DNA of 64,000 nt, from positions 806,001 to 870,000 of the forward strand of contig JAOWBW010000112.1 of assembly GCA_026119855.1 (NCBI GenBank). Reading direction: 5' to 3'. Positions 46,480 through 58,025 of this stretch are shown in pieces. The notes below the pieces were generated by a model. That model did no database searches and was not told the DNA's origin. It saw nothing but the letters and a program-made list of their open reading frames with translations. Source of the stretch: Campanula takesimana. Its lineage: Eukaryota > Streptophyta > Magnoliopsida > Asterales > Campanulaceae. Both the position numbers and the translations under genes were made by a program. How positions within the stretch are numbered: the stretch's first letter is position 1; each line of letters begins with the position of its first letter.

Positions 46480-47240
46480 GCACAAGGGAGGTCTAAAAGA
46501 GCTAATCTCGGAAAGCCTCCGGAGAGGTATGTATTTGAAGACATGGTGTCTTATGCACTGCAGGTTGCTGAGGAAGTAGAGCCCGCTCTTACGGAACCTT
46601 CTACTTTTAAGGAAGTAGTTACATGTTCAGAGTCATCTCAGTGGTATGCGGCTATGGGTGATGAGATGGAGTCTCTTTACAAGAATCAGACTTGGGAGTT
46701 GACCACAATTCAGAAGGCAGAAATATTGTGACTTGCAAGTGGATCTTCAAGAAAAAGTAAGGGATGTCACCGGCAGAAGGGATCAAGTATAAAGCTCACG
46801 TTGTTGCAAGGGGTTTCACATAGAAAGAAGGGGTGGACTATAATGAGATCTTCACCAGTGGTCAGACTCACTTCAATCAGAGTGTTGCTAGCAATAATAG
46901 CATAAAGGGATTTGGATCTTGAGTAACTAGACGTCAAGATAGCTTTCTTGCATGGAGAGTTGGAGAAAGAGATATACATGGCACAGCCGGAAGGATTCCA
47001 AGTTCCTGGTAAGGAAGATCAGGTTTGTATGTTGGAAAAGTCCTTGCATGGACTTAAGCAATCGCCTAGGCAGTAGTACAAGAGATTTGACAGCTATATG
47101 ATAGCAACAGTCAAGAAGTCAGAGATTCAGAAGCTGAAAGGCTTATTGGTCGCAGAGTTTGAGATGAAGGATTTGGGTAACGCGAAAAAAATTCTGGGTA
47201 TGGAGATCTATAGAGACAAAGCCAAATAAAAACTGTTCTT
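46480..47240 (+). pseudogene. Copia C RT with the catalytic centre deleted
   Basis: The N-terminal RT phrases (YALQVAEEVEP, MESLYKNQTWEL, CKWIFKKK) are followed by frameshifts. The sequence then jumps from the region of YKRFDSYM to FEMKDLGNAKKILGMEI, omitting the YVDD-containing part. Confidence 0.75.
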
Positions 47241-47934
47241 ATCCCAGAAAAGATACATCAAAAAAGTTTTAGAGAGGTTTGGTATGTCAACAGCTAAGGC
47301 TATAGATACTCTGAGTGTAGTGAATGCACAGTTGCCAGTCGCGTTTGGGCCCAAATCAGTTGAGGAGAAAGAGTATATGGCTCGAGTACCCTATGCTAGT
47401 GCAGATGGTAGTTTGATGTATGCTACAGTGCGCACTAGCAACGTCGGTCTTGTCTATGGAAGTGGAGCATAATGTCCAGTCGAGGGTTTCTCAGATTCGG
47501 ACTTTTCAGGTGATGTTGATACAAGAAGATCGATGACCGGATATGTATTCACGCTTGGTGGGTCAGTTGTCAGTTGGAAGGCTACATTGCAGGCGACTGT
47601 GACATTGTCTACAACAAAAGCAAAATCCATGGCATTGATAGAGTCCGTTGAGGAAGGAATATGGTTGAAGGGATTGATCAGCGATCTTGGGATACATTAG
47701 GATCAAGCTATTATTTATTGCGATAGTTTGAGCGTGATTTGTCTAGCCAAGGATCAAGTTCATCATGAGAAGACCAAGCACATTGATGTCAGATATCATT
47801 TCCTAAGGGATGAGAAACGGGTAAAGGTGAAGAAAGAAGGGATGTCGGACAACCCTGCAAATATATTCACAAAACCTGTGACGGGAAGCAAGTTCCAACA
47901 TTGTTTGGACTTGCTTAATGTTCATAGCTATTAG
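47241..47934 (+). pseudogene. Copia C RNase H
   Basis: Readable family phrases: YGSGA, FSDSDFSGDVDTRRSMTGYV, TLGGSVVSWKA, YCDSLSVICLAKDQVHHEKT, KHIDVRYHFLRD and NIFTKPV. Two to three in-frame stops (for example after YGSGA) break it. Confidence 0.8.
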
Positions 47935-48000
47935 ATAGAAGAAGAGGCGAGGTGATATAAAAGGTTTGTTGTCATGGAGATTCAAAGTCAAGGTGGAGAT

Positions 48001-48567
48001 TGTTGGGTTAATGCGTTTGAATTTGGGACGCCGAGTTAAAGGATTAAACAACAGAAGAATTTCATAATTCCAGGACGAGCACAGAAGGTGTCCGACCGGA
48101 CCTAGGGAAGGACCCGGCCGGACCAGGTTGACATTGGAACATGGGTTTTGGAGAAAGAAGAAGATCCGACCGGGTATAGCATGGGGTGTGGCTGAACCAA
48201 ACAAGGATCCGGTCGGACCATGCCTATGACCCGGACGGACCAGTGACCAAACACCAGCAGGATTTCGGACACTTCCAGTTTCGCAGAAGGGAAGGTTTCA
48301 AGTCAGTTTTGGACTTGTATTCCAAGTTCCTACCAGATAAATCTTTAGAGAGTGCTCAGAGAGATCTGTATTTCTACAGTTGCACAGTTTGGAATTTTGT
48401 GATCAAAATTCGTGCCGTAGTAATAGTGTGATCTTGTAATCGTTTGTCCAGATTGATAATAATATTCTCTCCCCTCCCCGTGGACGTAGCCAAGTTGGTG
48501 AACCACGTAAATATGTGTTCTTGTGATTGCTTGCTTTTCTCATCAAGTCTAGTTAATTGCTCTAACA
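48001..48567 (+). repeat. 3' LTR of copia C
   Basis: Starts TGTTGGGTTAATGCG directly after the purine tract; ends GCTCTAACA; followed by TSD TCTTG. Confidence 0.9.
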
Positions 48568-48587
48568 TCTTGTTTATTTCTCTAACA

Positions 48588-49386
48588 GTATGGGCACTTC
48601 TGAAATCCGATCTCTTGGAAATATTTGTCAATCCGGCAATTCCAAGATCTTGGAGTTTGTTTTAGCCCTTAAAGAGCTTTATTGATAAGAACCTTGCCTT
48701 CACTTCCCTTCATGACATAACCTTGAGGTTGCTTTACGTGAACCTCTTCCTCAAGATTTCCATTGAGAAGAGATGAATTCACGTCCATTTGAAAAATCTT
48801 CCACTTATTTTTTGCTGCAAGGGAAATGACCAGCCGTACGGTCTTGAAGCGTGCTACTGGAGCGAAGTCTTCTTCATAAGAAATCCCATGACGCTGTTTG
48901 TATCCCTTTGCCACAAGCATCTCCTTGTATCTTTCTACCTCTCCTTTCTTGTTTCCCTTTGTTTTAAAAACCCATTTCACTCAAATACCAGCATGCCTTT
49001 TTGGAAGTGTTGACAACTCCCATATTTTGTTCTTCTCAATGGCTTTTAATTCTATATTCATGGCTTTTCTCTACCTTTCAAATACAAGAGCTTCATAAAA
49101 AAAAATTGGTTCAAAGATATGTATTATCATGAACTCTCTTAGTGTTTTGATCGCAATGGACTGCCATCACTAGAAATTTCATCTGGAGATGATGGTGAAG
49201 CAATTTTAATATGTGTCGTGAGATGGTGATGGTGGGGGAGTAATGTCTTGGCTCATCTTCATCAAAGAACGAAAGGAAATTATAGCTTTCTCCGTTAGTT
49301 TTCCATTCCCATGTGGCTTCCTCATCAAATTCAACATCTCTAATAATAAGAACCTTCCTTTCAATCGGATCCCAGAACATGCACAT
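48588..49386 (-). pseudogene. Copia A RT N-terminal part and hinge
   Basis: Minus strand: the INT/RT hinge (FDEEATWEW), then RT: MKWVFKTKGNKKGEVERYKE, VAKGYKQRHGISYEEDFAPV, FQMDVNSSLLNGNLEEEVHV. A TAA-type stop follows KVLINKAL, where the family has YGLKQ, and the frame goes on to FQKCPY at the insertion point. Confidence 0.9.
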
Positions 49387-49828
49387 ATGCTAGGCATCTA
49401 AATAATTTCAAATAAGAGACTAATGATTTTCTCCCACCCCACGCTTCAAACAGAGTCTTTTCTTCTAGTGATCTTTTTGTACATCTGATCAACAAGTAAA
49501 CGGCATTTTCAACCGCTTGTGCCCAAAATTCTTTCGTCATCTTCTTTGTCTTCAACATGCTCCTTGTCATGTTTAGAACAGTGCGATTCTTTCTTTCAAC
49601 TACTCCATTTTGCTGAGGTGATCTTGGAGCAATTAAGAACCGACGAAGCCCATCAGTGTCACAAAAATCTTGAAACTCTTTAGATGTGAACTCACCTCTT
49701 CTATCAGATCTTAGAGCTTGAACTTTCAGTCCACTTTCCCTTTCGACAAGAGCTTTAAAATTCTGAAAACATTTAAATGCCTTCGACTCCTCTTTAAGAA
49801 AATACACCCATGTTTTTATACTAAAATC
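49361..49828 (-). pseudogene. Copia A integrase, C-terminal part
   Basis: Minus strand: KTWVYFLKEESKAF, the second Asp in LRSDRRGEF, catalytic Glu in SPQQNGVVERKN, and KEFWAQAVENAVYLL. The open frame runs from the hAT boundary with no stop. The first Asp (FIDDF) is on the other side of the hAT at about 53711-53730. Confidence 0.9.
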
Positions 49829-50527
49829 TAGGGATGGCAACGGGGCGGATAAGGGGCGGGTTTGACCAAAACCGTACCCGCCCCTCAAAGAACCCCCCTA
49901 ATACCGAACCCGCCCCGCCCCGCCAACAGGTGAACCCGCAGCCGCCCCGCCCCGCATGTCCAAAATCAATTTTTTTTTGGGCTTTAGGCAGCCCAGTCAT
50001 TCAGCGGCCCACCGCATGGTCCAAAATCATTTTTTTGGGCTTTAGCCCAGCCATTCAACGGCCCAACATGTACCATTACAACATTGCATCAAATTTATGC
50101 CCAATATAATAATTTCAAACACCACATTCACACCCAAAGTGTAGTACCAAACAAACTGCTTCAAAAACAACAAAAGCAGCACATACTGCTTCAAAAACAA
50201 CCAATGCATATTAGTCTTAAGCTAGCTATTACAAAGCAGCACATACTACTTCACCAAACTAAGTCTAAGTTGAGAAAAACTTAAGCTAGCTATTACAAAC
50301 CAAAATGACATAAATTCAATATTACAAACCATAGATAATAAATTCTAAAAGTGACAAATTATCCAAACTTCATTCATATTAGTCTTCAAAGATACTTCAT
50401 TCCCAAAGCCAACATTTCAAACCTACATAAATTAAAATAAAGGGTTAGATAAGATAATGATTTAAATGAGAAAAAGGAAAAGCTAAGCAAGATGAATGAA
50501 CTATTAAAGTAAAATGATCTTACTTAA

Positions 50528-52819
50528 TCACTCATTAACATCCATATCATCATCACAAGTTGCAATGTTTTCTTCACTACCCACTTCCAAAGAAAGTTCT
50601 ACATAGAAAATCAATATTAGATATATACAAATAAAATTAAGATGTTTGAAAAAAAAAAAGACAAAAAATATATAATAATTACCACGTTTTTCATTCCGTA
50701 ACCAATTTTGGGTGAACATCAATGCTTCCAAGGTATTAGGAGCCAATCTACTCCGATGTGGACTAACCAATCTACCACTTGTGCTAAAATCCGCCTCGGA
50801 TGCAACACTTGTAACCGGAATAGCAAGAACATCTCTAGAAATTTTTTGTAGTGTTGGAAATTTTACTCCATTAGTCTTCCACCATCCCAAAACATCAAAG
50901 TGTAAAGTTCTTGGCAACACTAACTCATCCAAATAATGATCTAATTCCATTTGACATCCTTATGCCTTGAAGTATTATTTACAAACATGTCAAAACCCAA
51001 AAGAGTGTCATTTGCATTCCAAGTAGCACCCGAAGAGGGAGAGGAAGATGTTCCACACATAACCTTTTCATTCACACGCTCTTTACTTTGGTACTCATTC
51101 AACAAATCATAACAACTATTCCGAATTTTTTCAATCTCAAATGAAGCGAACTCACCGTGTATAAGTGGCATAAAATACTCAATAAGCTTCATCTTATACC
51201 TAGGATCCAAAACACATGCAATTCCCAAGACTTCATGACATTCACTCCAATACTTATCATACTTCTCAATCATTACTTTTGCCATACCCGAGATAAAAAA
51301 TTCACAATCAACAACCCAAGAGTTCAAAGCCAACTTAATTTCACAAATTTTCAAGAAAAACTCATTAGCGGTAGGATAAAGAGTTCCCGAAAACATCAAT
51401 GTCGCATTATAAAATAATTTCAATTTCTCGATGATTATTTCAACTCTTCTCCAATCTTCCTCATCCGGTAAACAAGTATAAGACCTTTCCTTTTGTTTTA
51501 ATCGTGGAAATACAACTTTATATTGTAAAGCCCTTTCAAGCATGAGATAAGTTGAATTCCACCTAGTGGGGCAATCAAGAATCAAACTCTTAATGTTTTG
51601 AATGGATAGTTGACGGGCCGTATCCTCAAATTTTTGAATTCTACTACGAGACCCTATCCAATACACAACACTATTTCTTACATTTTCAACCTCCTTTTTG
51701 ATAACCTCTAAACCATCCTTCACAATCAAGTTTAATATGTGTGCGCAACAACGCATGTGAAGAACTTTCCCCCTCATCATAAGTGTGGTAGGATCTAATC
51801 TATCAACAACCTTCCCCAACATAGCATCATTAGAACTAGCATTATCGACTATGACAGTTGACAACTTCCTATCAAGATTTAACTCCATAAGTGCTTCAAC
51901 AAGATCTTCGGTAAGGACATCACTATTATGTGGAGGTGGAACATAAATAAACCTAAGATATAGAAAATAATGTAACATTAATTTTTTTACCAATAATTAT
52001 CACTTTATTTTTTTTTAAATAAAGTAGAGAACAATACAATTTATGAAAATAAAGTAAGAAATACCTCACAAGTCGATTTTGCAAAACCCACGAAGAATCA
52101 ATATAATGTGCGGTAATAGCCATGTATCCTCTTTTTGTTGGTTTTGCGCTCCACATATCCGTAGTAATGGAAACTCTAGAGTCCAACCTCTCCAAATCCT
52201 CAACCAACTTCTCTCTCTTGGAATGATTTATCTTCAAGATGTCGCTCTTGATCGTATTTCTAGAACTTACTTTGAACAATGGTTGGAGGTTATGTGAGTA
52301 AACACGGAATCCATGATGATTAACAATGCTCAAAGGATATTCATGCAAAACTATCATGTTCGCAAGATCTCTTCTCGACCTATCTTCATCAAAAGCAAAG
52401 GTGCGATATTCCACCTTCCCATCTTTTTTTTTTCTCACCACCATGCAAAAAACATTGCCTAATGTCGACATTCTTCTTCTTTTTACACCTTGATATGTGA
52501 TTGCGCAAATGAGAGGTACCTGCACTGCTACCACCTTTCAAATGTATCTTCCAATGATTACAAATTGCGACAACAACCCCGTCTATTGTTGTTCTAGTCA
52601 TGTCTTTCCACACATCAGATGTGAAACCCTTACTGTTTTTAGTGTTTTTTGAAGAAGAATTAGTTTCATTCAAAGATTGACTAGAGCCGACAGGTGTCCC
52701 ACTTGCAAGACTTTGAGCATCAACCCCCTATCAATCATAGGTTCATCCCCCTTCTCATACATGTGCAAATCATCATCTTTATTAGCACTTTCATGTCCTT
52801 GACCAACTTCTTTAGACAT
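50528..52819 (-). pseudogene. hAT transposase, two introns, three frameshifts
   Basis: Start ATG at 52819 (MSKEVGQGHES). A frameshift near 52732 precedes the BED zinc finger, where the Cys pair should read CxxC but is CNHW; GTSHLRNHISRC follows. A second frameshift sits in a poly-A tract at about 52425. Exon 2 carries hAT core sequence (SITTDMWSAKPTKRGYMAIT). Intron 1 is 51953-52064 (GT..AG, frame kept). Exon 3 has VDNASSNDAM, RCCAHILNLIV and DCPTRWNSTYLMLERAL. A third frameshift is near 50950, before the C-terminal dimerisation domain (FPTLQKISRDVLAIPVTSVA). Intron 2 is 50599-50682. It ends MDVNE. Recognisable from end to end but inactive. Confidence 0.9.
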
Positions 52820-53173
52820 CTATGAACATTAATGCAGAAAATCAATAACAAGTGTAGAAAATCAATGCACAACAACATCAATAACCAGAAGACCTTCAAT
52901 AAACTGTGTAAAATGTCAATAATAGTGATGAATCCTCAAAGAAACGATGGAAGATTCATTAACCCAGTCAAAGTAAATTAAATTACACTTTTTCCACTAA
53001 CCAGTAGAGGAATCATGAATTCTGTTAAGAATATTTCTCAACATTTAAGTATAAAATCAAAGTTTTCTACCCAAAATTCATCAATTAGAAATCTACAGTT
53101 ATTCAAATTATCAATCTACATATAACTCAGGGCCTTTACAGTTTCTTGATCATCATAATCATGTTTCTGCAAC

Positions 53174-53177
<4 letters not shown>

Positions 53178-53219
<42 letters not shown>
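53178..53219. repeat. (GA)n microsatellite
   Basis: About 21 uninterrupted GA units within the 5' part of the hAT element. Confidence 0.95.
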
Positions 53220-53223
<4 letters not shown>

Positions 53224-53710
53224 CTTACCCTTCTAACCGGAGGAAGACTGGACGCGGTGGCCGGAGGAAGGCGTAGAAGCGGCACCGGAGGAAGGCGTGG
53301 AAGCGGCGGCCGACGGAGTGGAAGTCGCCTGAGAGAGAGAAGCCGCGTGGGTTGGGTATACTAGCGCCGATCTTCAGAATCCTCTAACCCTAAAAATCAA
53401 TTTGAGATGAAAGAGAAGCCGCGTGTGTATACTCTGCCTCTGTAATGTCGATAGGTAGGTTATAGATTACATTTAGTCACTAGGGAGGGGGGTAATATGT
53501 AATAATTGAAATGGGCTAGGGACATTATAGTAATTAACTACATATAATAGTATACGGGGTGGGGCGGGGCCCCGCGGGTTGGGCTGTGAAACCGTATCCG
53601 CCCCGTGACCCGCCGGGTTTTGAAAAAACTCTACCAAACCCGCCCCGCTGCGGAGCGGATCGTCCCGGATACGGAGCGGGTTAGGACAAATTGCCATCCC
53701 TACTAAAATC

Positions 53711-54240
53711 ATCAATAAACATAATGAAATACTTGTTCTTATCAAATGAACATGGAGAGATTGGCCCACACAAATAAGTGTGATCTAATTGGAGCGGCCT
53801 TAAAGCTCTTGAGAAAGACAACTCTTTCTCGACTTCTTACCAAAAGACATCCTTCACAAAGATGGTTTGACGTTTATGGCAGGATAACCTTTCACCATTC
53901 ATTTGGTAGCCATCATTATTAGTCCACCAAAATGTATGTGCCCAAATCTCAAGTGCCACAACCACACTGAATCCTTATAACATGTTGTCAAGAATTTAGC
54001 TGCATCAACTTGAATGGGCAGGAAAAATATGGTTCATTGCCAGGAATAAACGGTTCCTTGCCATGGGTACCTTGGCAATTAACTTTCCTTCATTATCCAT
54101 CAAAAACAAGCTGCAACCTTTTGTAAAAATGAGTAACCTTTCTCCAAAAATTGACCCATGCTCAAGATGTTACATTTCATGTACAACATTGGAAATAAGC
54201 TGATGACTCTCATCTTTTAAGCGAATAATTTTTTTTACCT
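53711..54240 (-). pseudogene. Copia A pre-integrase region and start of the integrase core
   Basis: Minus strand, in changing frames: LRRMSFGKKSRKS-like sequence, then a CGQSLHVH-like phrase, then FIMFIDDF with the first catalytic Asp directly at the hAT boundary. Several stops. Confidence 0.7.
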
Positions 54241-54420
54241 TTTCCACGTACAATAATTTAAGAGGAATCACCAAAAGCAATGCTGCCACGGACCTTTTCA
54301 TCAAGCTCTACGAACATGTCCTTGAATCCACACATATGATTACTTGCTCCAGTATCAAGATACCAAGAATGCTTCTCGCCTTGTTTCACATCTTTAAAAG
54401 CTATCAAAGAGTGGACTCCT
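54241..54420 (-). pseudogene. Copia A protease start
   Basis: Minus strand: HSWYLDTGASNHMCGFKDMF, with the aspartic protease D-T-G motif intact, then KVRGSIAFGDSS. No stop inside this short stretch, but it is cut off on both sides. Confidence 0.8.
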
Positions 54421-55397
54421 TTTCCTCATTATTTTCTTCATGTGAGAGATTTGCCATTACATCATCTTTACTTCCATTTATGCACACCCATTAAAAATGG
54501 ATAAATTCATGACAAGTATAACATTTTACTTGTGACTTGTCATACCTTCTTTGAGATGATCTTCCTCCTCCTCTACCATGTCAACTTGTTGGATTAAAAT
54601 GATAGCCACCGTCGCCATTTGGAAATGAGTGTTGGCTACCTCTTCCTCCTATGCCAAATCCTCAACCACGACCTCGACCTTGTCCACGGCCTCAACCTCG
54701 TCTGCGGCCTCTATAACTTGTTCCTCCATTATTTTCCTTGTATTTTAAATTCAGCTTTGATAGTAACACCTGCTCCACATCAGAGTGTTTCTTTCTTTGA
54801 TTAATATTATATTCATGCGCCTCCAACGAGCTATACAATTCTACGATCGTCATCTCCTCTAAGTCCTTTGATTCTTCTATGGTTGTCACTACATGATTAA
54901 ACTTCTCATCAACTGATCTATGGATTTTCTAAATCACCCTTAAATTGGAAAAATCATCATCACCGAGCCTTTTCATCTGCTTCCCAATCGCAGCAGGTTT
55001 TGATACCTAATCCAACACCTTCTCGAATTCCTTAATATTCATTGCTTCAAATTCACCCCGTAAAGTTTGGAGCTGAACCTTCTTTGCCTTATCCTTTCCT
55101 TTGAAAACCACCTGAAGCATCTCCCGTAATTTTCTTTGTTGTATTAGCATTGGAAACCTTCTCAAAAGTGACTTCATCAAGTGCTTGGTGAATGATAGAA
55201 ACAGCCATTTGATCCTTCTTCTTGTTACTTTGATAAAGATTCTTTTGTGCTTGATTTAGAGCAGCGGAATCCTTAGGAGCCTCATCACCCGTCTTAACAA
55301 GGTCCCAAACATCATGTGCGCCAAGGAGTGCCTTCATAGGGATGCACCAATTATCAAACTTATCTTTTGTAAGTGTTGGAACTTGGATAGAGAGCAT
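54421..55397 (-). pseudogene. Copia A gag
   Basis: Minus strand, starts MLSIQVPTLTKDKFDNWCIP, a common plant copia gag start. It continues through TFEKVSNANTTKK, LQTLRGEFEA, FNHVVTTIEESKDLEEMTIV, an RGRG-rich stretch and a partial knuckle (CYTCHEFIH, then a stop). At least four stops and one frameshift. Confidence 0.85.
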
Positions 55398-55428
55398 TTC
55401 ATTATTAGTCTTTGCTCCGATGCAAATT

Positions 55429-55715
55429 TGTTGGAATCAAGTAATGGACTTATGAGGAGGATATAATTTAGACAAGAAAATATATGCTGGAGAAAGCTTT
55501 TTCTCTATTGATTTGTACTTTATTTGGCTCTACTTCAAACTGAAAACTAAAAGGCTATTTATAGGTCTTCTAGCACATCAATTTATCCTCCTAATTAGAT
55601 GATGATGCTTAAACTACTAATGCATGAACTATAGATAACTATGAATGTGACTCGCTAATACCCGAGCTACATGAACTATAGATGATTCTAGATAAATTCA
55701 TGTTTGTCTTCAACA
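55429..55715 (-). repeat. 5' LTR of copia A
   Basis: Homologous to 41834-42072 but about 48 bp longer, because the phrase around CATGAACTATAGAT is duplicated (55623-55690). Right flank TSD CTCCG. Confidence 0.9.
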
Positions 55716-55985
55716 CTCCGTCCTCATCAAATTAAATGTTTTGCCATTTTAGATGTCCCACTCGAAATAGGACATCCCAGAATGAAAAGTTTTTATCACT
55801 TTTTTATTAACGCGACACACTTATAATACTCACAACACTTTTCACTTATTATTCCCTACCCACTTTCTCTCTCCTTCATACTCACAACACCTACTATTTA
55901 AACCACTTTTTTTCTATATGATATTAGTATTCCTTAATCTCCGCATCAGGACCAAAAATCCTATTTTGGGTGAGACGGATGAAGT

Positions 55986-56371
55986 CAAGACCCAAATTTG
56001 ATGTGAGTCTAGCGATGAAAACTTCATGCTAAAAATAATAGGGCAAAGAGGGTCAATCGACCTGTAGGTTTAGAAACAAAGAACTTATGACAGCTTTCAC
56101 CCTCCCCCCCCCCCCCCACCACCCCATTCTAGGAAAATCTTTCCTTCATAAAAAAGATTAATTCATATTTTTCTTTGGTTATGATGATATTTTCAAAAAA
56201 TTATTAAATCCAAAATATAGTTGCAAGTTACAACTTCTAAAAGCACGTTCTTTTAGTTTTTCAATATGATATACTAGCTTCTTATTTCTTCCAAATTCAC
56301 AAAGAATATTTATATATACATCTTTACCATAAAATTTGGTAAATTATAAATAATTTTCAAGTGTCCTTACA
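55986..56371. other. Intergenic with a C homopolymer
   Basis: A run of about 15 C lies at 56103-56117. No gene is seen. Confidence 0.5.
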
Positions 56372-57306
56372 CACTAAAGAAAAAATGAAGATTAGTGACA
56401 TTTTAATAAGTGCAGGAAACGAAAAAAAAAAGTGTTTGAAAAGCTATTTTTGGCACATTTTCCGGCACTTTGTTAAGTGCTGAAAAAGGAGGTGTCGGTA
56501 CTACTTTCCGGCACATTTAAAGTGCCACAAAAAAAGTTCCACTTTCAGAATTGCCTCGCAATATATGACACTTTTCAAAGTGCCATGCACAAATTTCCCG
56601 ACTCTTTCCAAAATTGTCGGATTTTTGGGCATTTTTTAAAGTGTTGTATTTCAAAATAAAATAAAATAAAATATATCTACAAAGATTTGTACCTAGGACC
56701 TTGTGCTGATAAAACAAGTCTTCTATTTCTAAGATAAATCATTTTTGATATACATATTCACAATAAATATTACTGATAACACATACGCTTGTATTAATAC
56801 ATTTTTTATTATCGTTGTCTTATAAATCTAGTATAATAGAAAACTTAAAGACAAGTTACATGAAAAATATGATTAAATTTTAAAATTAAATAAAAATATA
56901 AAACTAACCTTTTTTATTAGCTGACACTTTATAAAAAGTTTCGGTGATTATCATCAACACTTACTAAAAAGAGTTGAAAATTAGTGGCACTTTGCCGTAG
57001 GAGCTACTTAACAGTCTCATAATTCATCAGTCAATTTCAACTGAGTATAACTATCAAATCACTCAGCTAAAAATTACAATTAAACTATCAATAGAAGTGC
57101 TTGCAAAGGCCATTTTTGTTGTAGTGAAATGAAAAATAGACCTTCATTCATTTTACGTAATTAGTGGCACTTATTAAAAGTGGTGATATTTAGTGGCACT
57201 TAGTTAAAATTGTGATGAATTAGAAACATTTTTTTTCAAAAATTGTCGCAAATTTATGACACTTATACAATAGAAGTGCTTGCAAAGGCCATTTTTTTTT
57301 GTAGTG
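56372..57306. mobile_element. CACTA-like non-autonomous element with a duplicated right end
   Basis: Starts CACTAAAGAAAAAA; right end TTTTTGTTGTAGTG (57126), whose reverse is CACTACAACAAAAA. The subterminal regions repeat AAAGTGCC and GGCACTTT, as in CACTA elements. The right end occurs twice: 57090-57161 and 57268-57340 share GAAGTGCTTGCAAAGGCCAT and the flank beyond, so a 178-bp tandem duplication followed insertion. No clear 3-bp TSD and no transposase. Confidence 0.6.
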
Positions 57307-57344
57307 AAATGAAAAATAGACCTTCATTCATTTTACGTATTCCT

Positions 57345-57535
57345 TAAGGTGAATCTTCTTGTTTTTTTTTCATAGGACAACTACATTTCACATTTCACCC
57401 CTTACCCATAATCCTAGCTATGTCTAGGTGTTAGTACCTCACTATGTTTAAGTCACAATTAATCATAGTAAAAATGTTTTGATAAATAAATAATAAATCC
57501 ATTGATTATATGATGTATACAAAAGACCTGAGCAC
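57345..57535. other. Spacer before the SIRE-like element
   Basis: No feature recognised. The exact start of the following LTR could not be fixed; a TGAAAGG-type start expected from its end (CCTTTCA) is not seen. Confidence 0.4.
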
Positions 57536-58017
57536 AGGCAGCCCATCACAAAAGCTCAAACAGCTAAGCTATCCTGTTAGTTGTTCAAGTCAACAGTCAA
57601 AACACTTCATGATCTACCTACCATTTACACATTCAACAAACTGAAGAACTACCTATTTCAAACTCCCTCAACCTCAAATGAATTATCAAGATGCTAAATT
57701 GAATCAAGCTTCAACAGCTAAGACCCTACAAACCCAACAGCTAAGCTCCTCTGTCTCAACTGCTGAGACTGTCCTTCTTCAACAGCTTTCTCCACGTCAT
57801 CAGACTCTTGAAGAATGATTATTCTAAATATTAACAAACTTTAGAATAACTCTATTGAAGCTTGATCAAGTGTGAATACACCTTCTCCTTAACTTGACAA
57901 CCTGCATTCAAGAGGAACAACATATTAGTCAACCCGGTCAAAGACAAGCCATTACTCCTCTGTACCTTTGGTCCCCCAACGTCTACCCTTATCCCCTAAC
58001 GGCTATATGGCCTCCCC

Positions 58018-58025
58018 TATATAAA
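58018..58025 (+). promoter_or_regulatory. First LTR TATA box
   Basis: TATATAAA in the context CCCC-TATATAAA-GG, in the first promoter copy. Confidence 0.65.

Larger units (their letters stand above)
43650..48567 (+). mobile_element. Copia element C (plus strand), inside the solo LTR
   Basis: 5' LTR 43650-44220 (571 bp) and 3' LTR 48001-48567 (567 bp); TSD TCTTG at 43645-43649 and 48568-48572. The 5' LTR starts TATTGGG where the 3' LTR has TGTTGGG, a G-to-A change in the terminal TG. PBS TGGTATCAGAGC lies at 44223-44234 and purine tract AAGGTGGAGAT at 47990-48000. All pol domains are present in order but broken, and the centre of RT with the YVDD motif is deleted. Confidence 0.95.
43090..48587 (+). 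mobile_element. Solo LTR (575 bp) in copia A, itself split by copia C
   Basis: Starts TGTTGGAAATATGCC (43090), is interrupted at 43649, resumes at 48573 and ends TCTCTAACA (48587). TSD GTATG lies at 43085-43089 and 48588-48592. Its 3' part (GTGGATGTAGCCAAGTTTG, CATCAAGTCTTG) resembles the LTR of copia C, so the two are related families. Confidence 0.9.
49829..53702 (-). mobile_element. hAT transposon, 3.87 kb, with broken transposase
   Basis: Terminal inverted repeats TAGGGATGGCAA (12 of 12 bases). The perfect 8-bp TSD CTAAAATC lies at 49821-49828 and 53703-53710. Both ends have GC-rich subterminal DNA with repeated CCCGCCCC or GGGGCGGG. A transposase gene lies on the minus strand at 50528-52819. 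It is inserted in the integrase of copia A. A (GA)n tract lies at 53178-53219 and a GGAGGAAG-rich stretch at 53238-53320. Confidence 0.95.
41834..55715 (-). mobile_element. Copia element A (minus strand), host of nested insertions
   Basis: LTRs lie at 41834-42072 (3', 239 bp) and 55429-55715 (5', 287 bp; about 48 bp extra from an internal duplication). TSD CTCCG is at 41829-41833 and 55716-55720. Minus-strand order: 5' LTR, decayed PBS (55416-55428, 10 of 13 bases of TTGGTATCAGAGC), gag, protease, integrase (split by an hAT at 49829-53702), RT (split by a solo LTR at 43090-48587), RNase H, purine tract AAAGGGGGG, 3' LTR. Without the insertions it is about 4.5 kb. It has stops in most domains. 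Confidence 0.95.
41825..55985. mobile_element. Stowaway-like MITE split by copia A
   Basis: The left end CTCCCTCCG (41825-41833, after TA) continues at 55721 after copia A, whose TSD is CTCCG itself. The right end is near 55985 (TTTTGGGTGAGACGGATGAA, degenerate). Without the insertions the MITE would be about 275 bp. The copia element landed in its terminal repeat. Confidence 0.65.

Noticed and set aside
53146..53364. 72-codon frame starting with an Arg-Glu run
   Set aside because: Produced by the (GA)n tract and GGAGGAAG-rich DNA in the hAT element.
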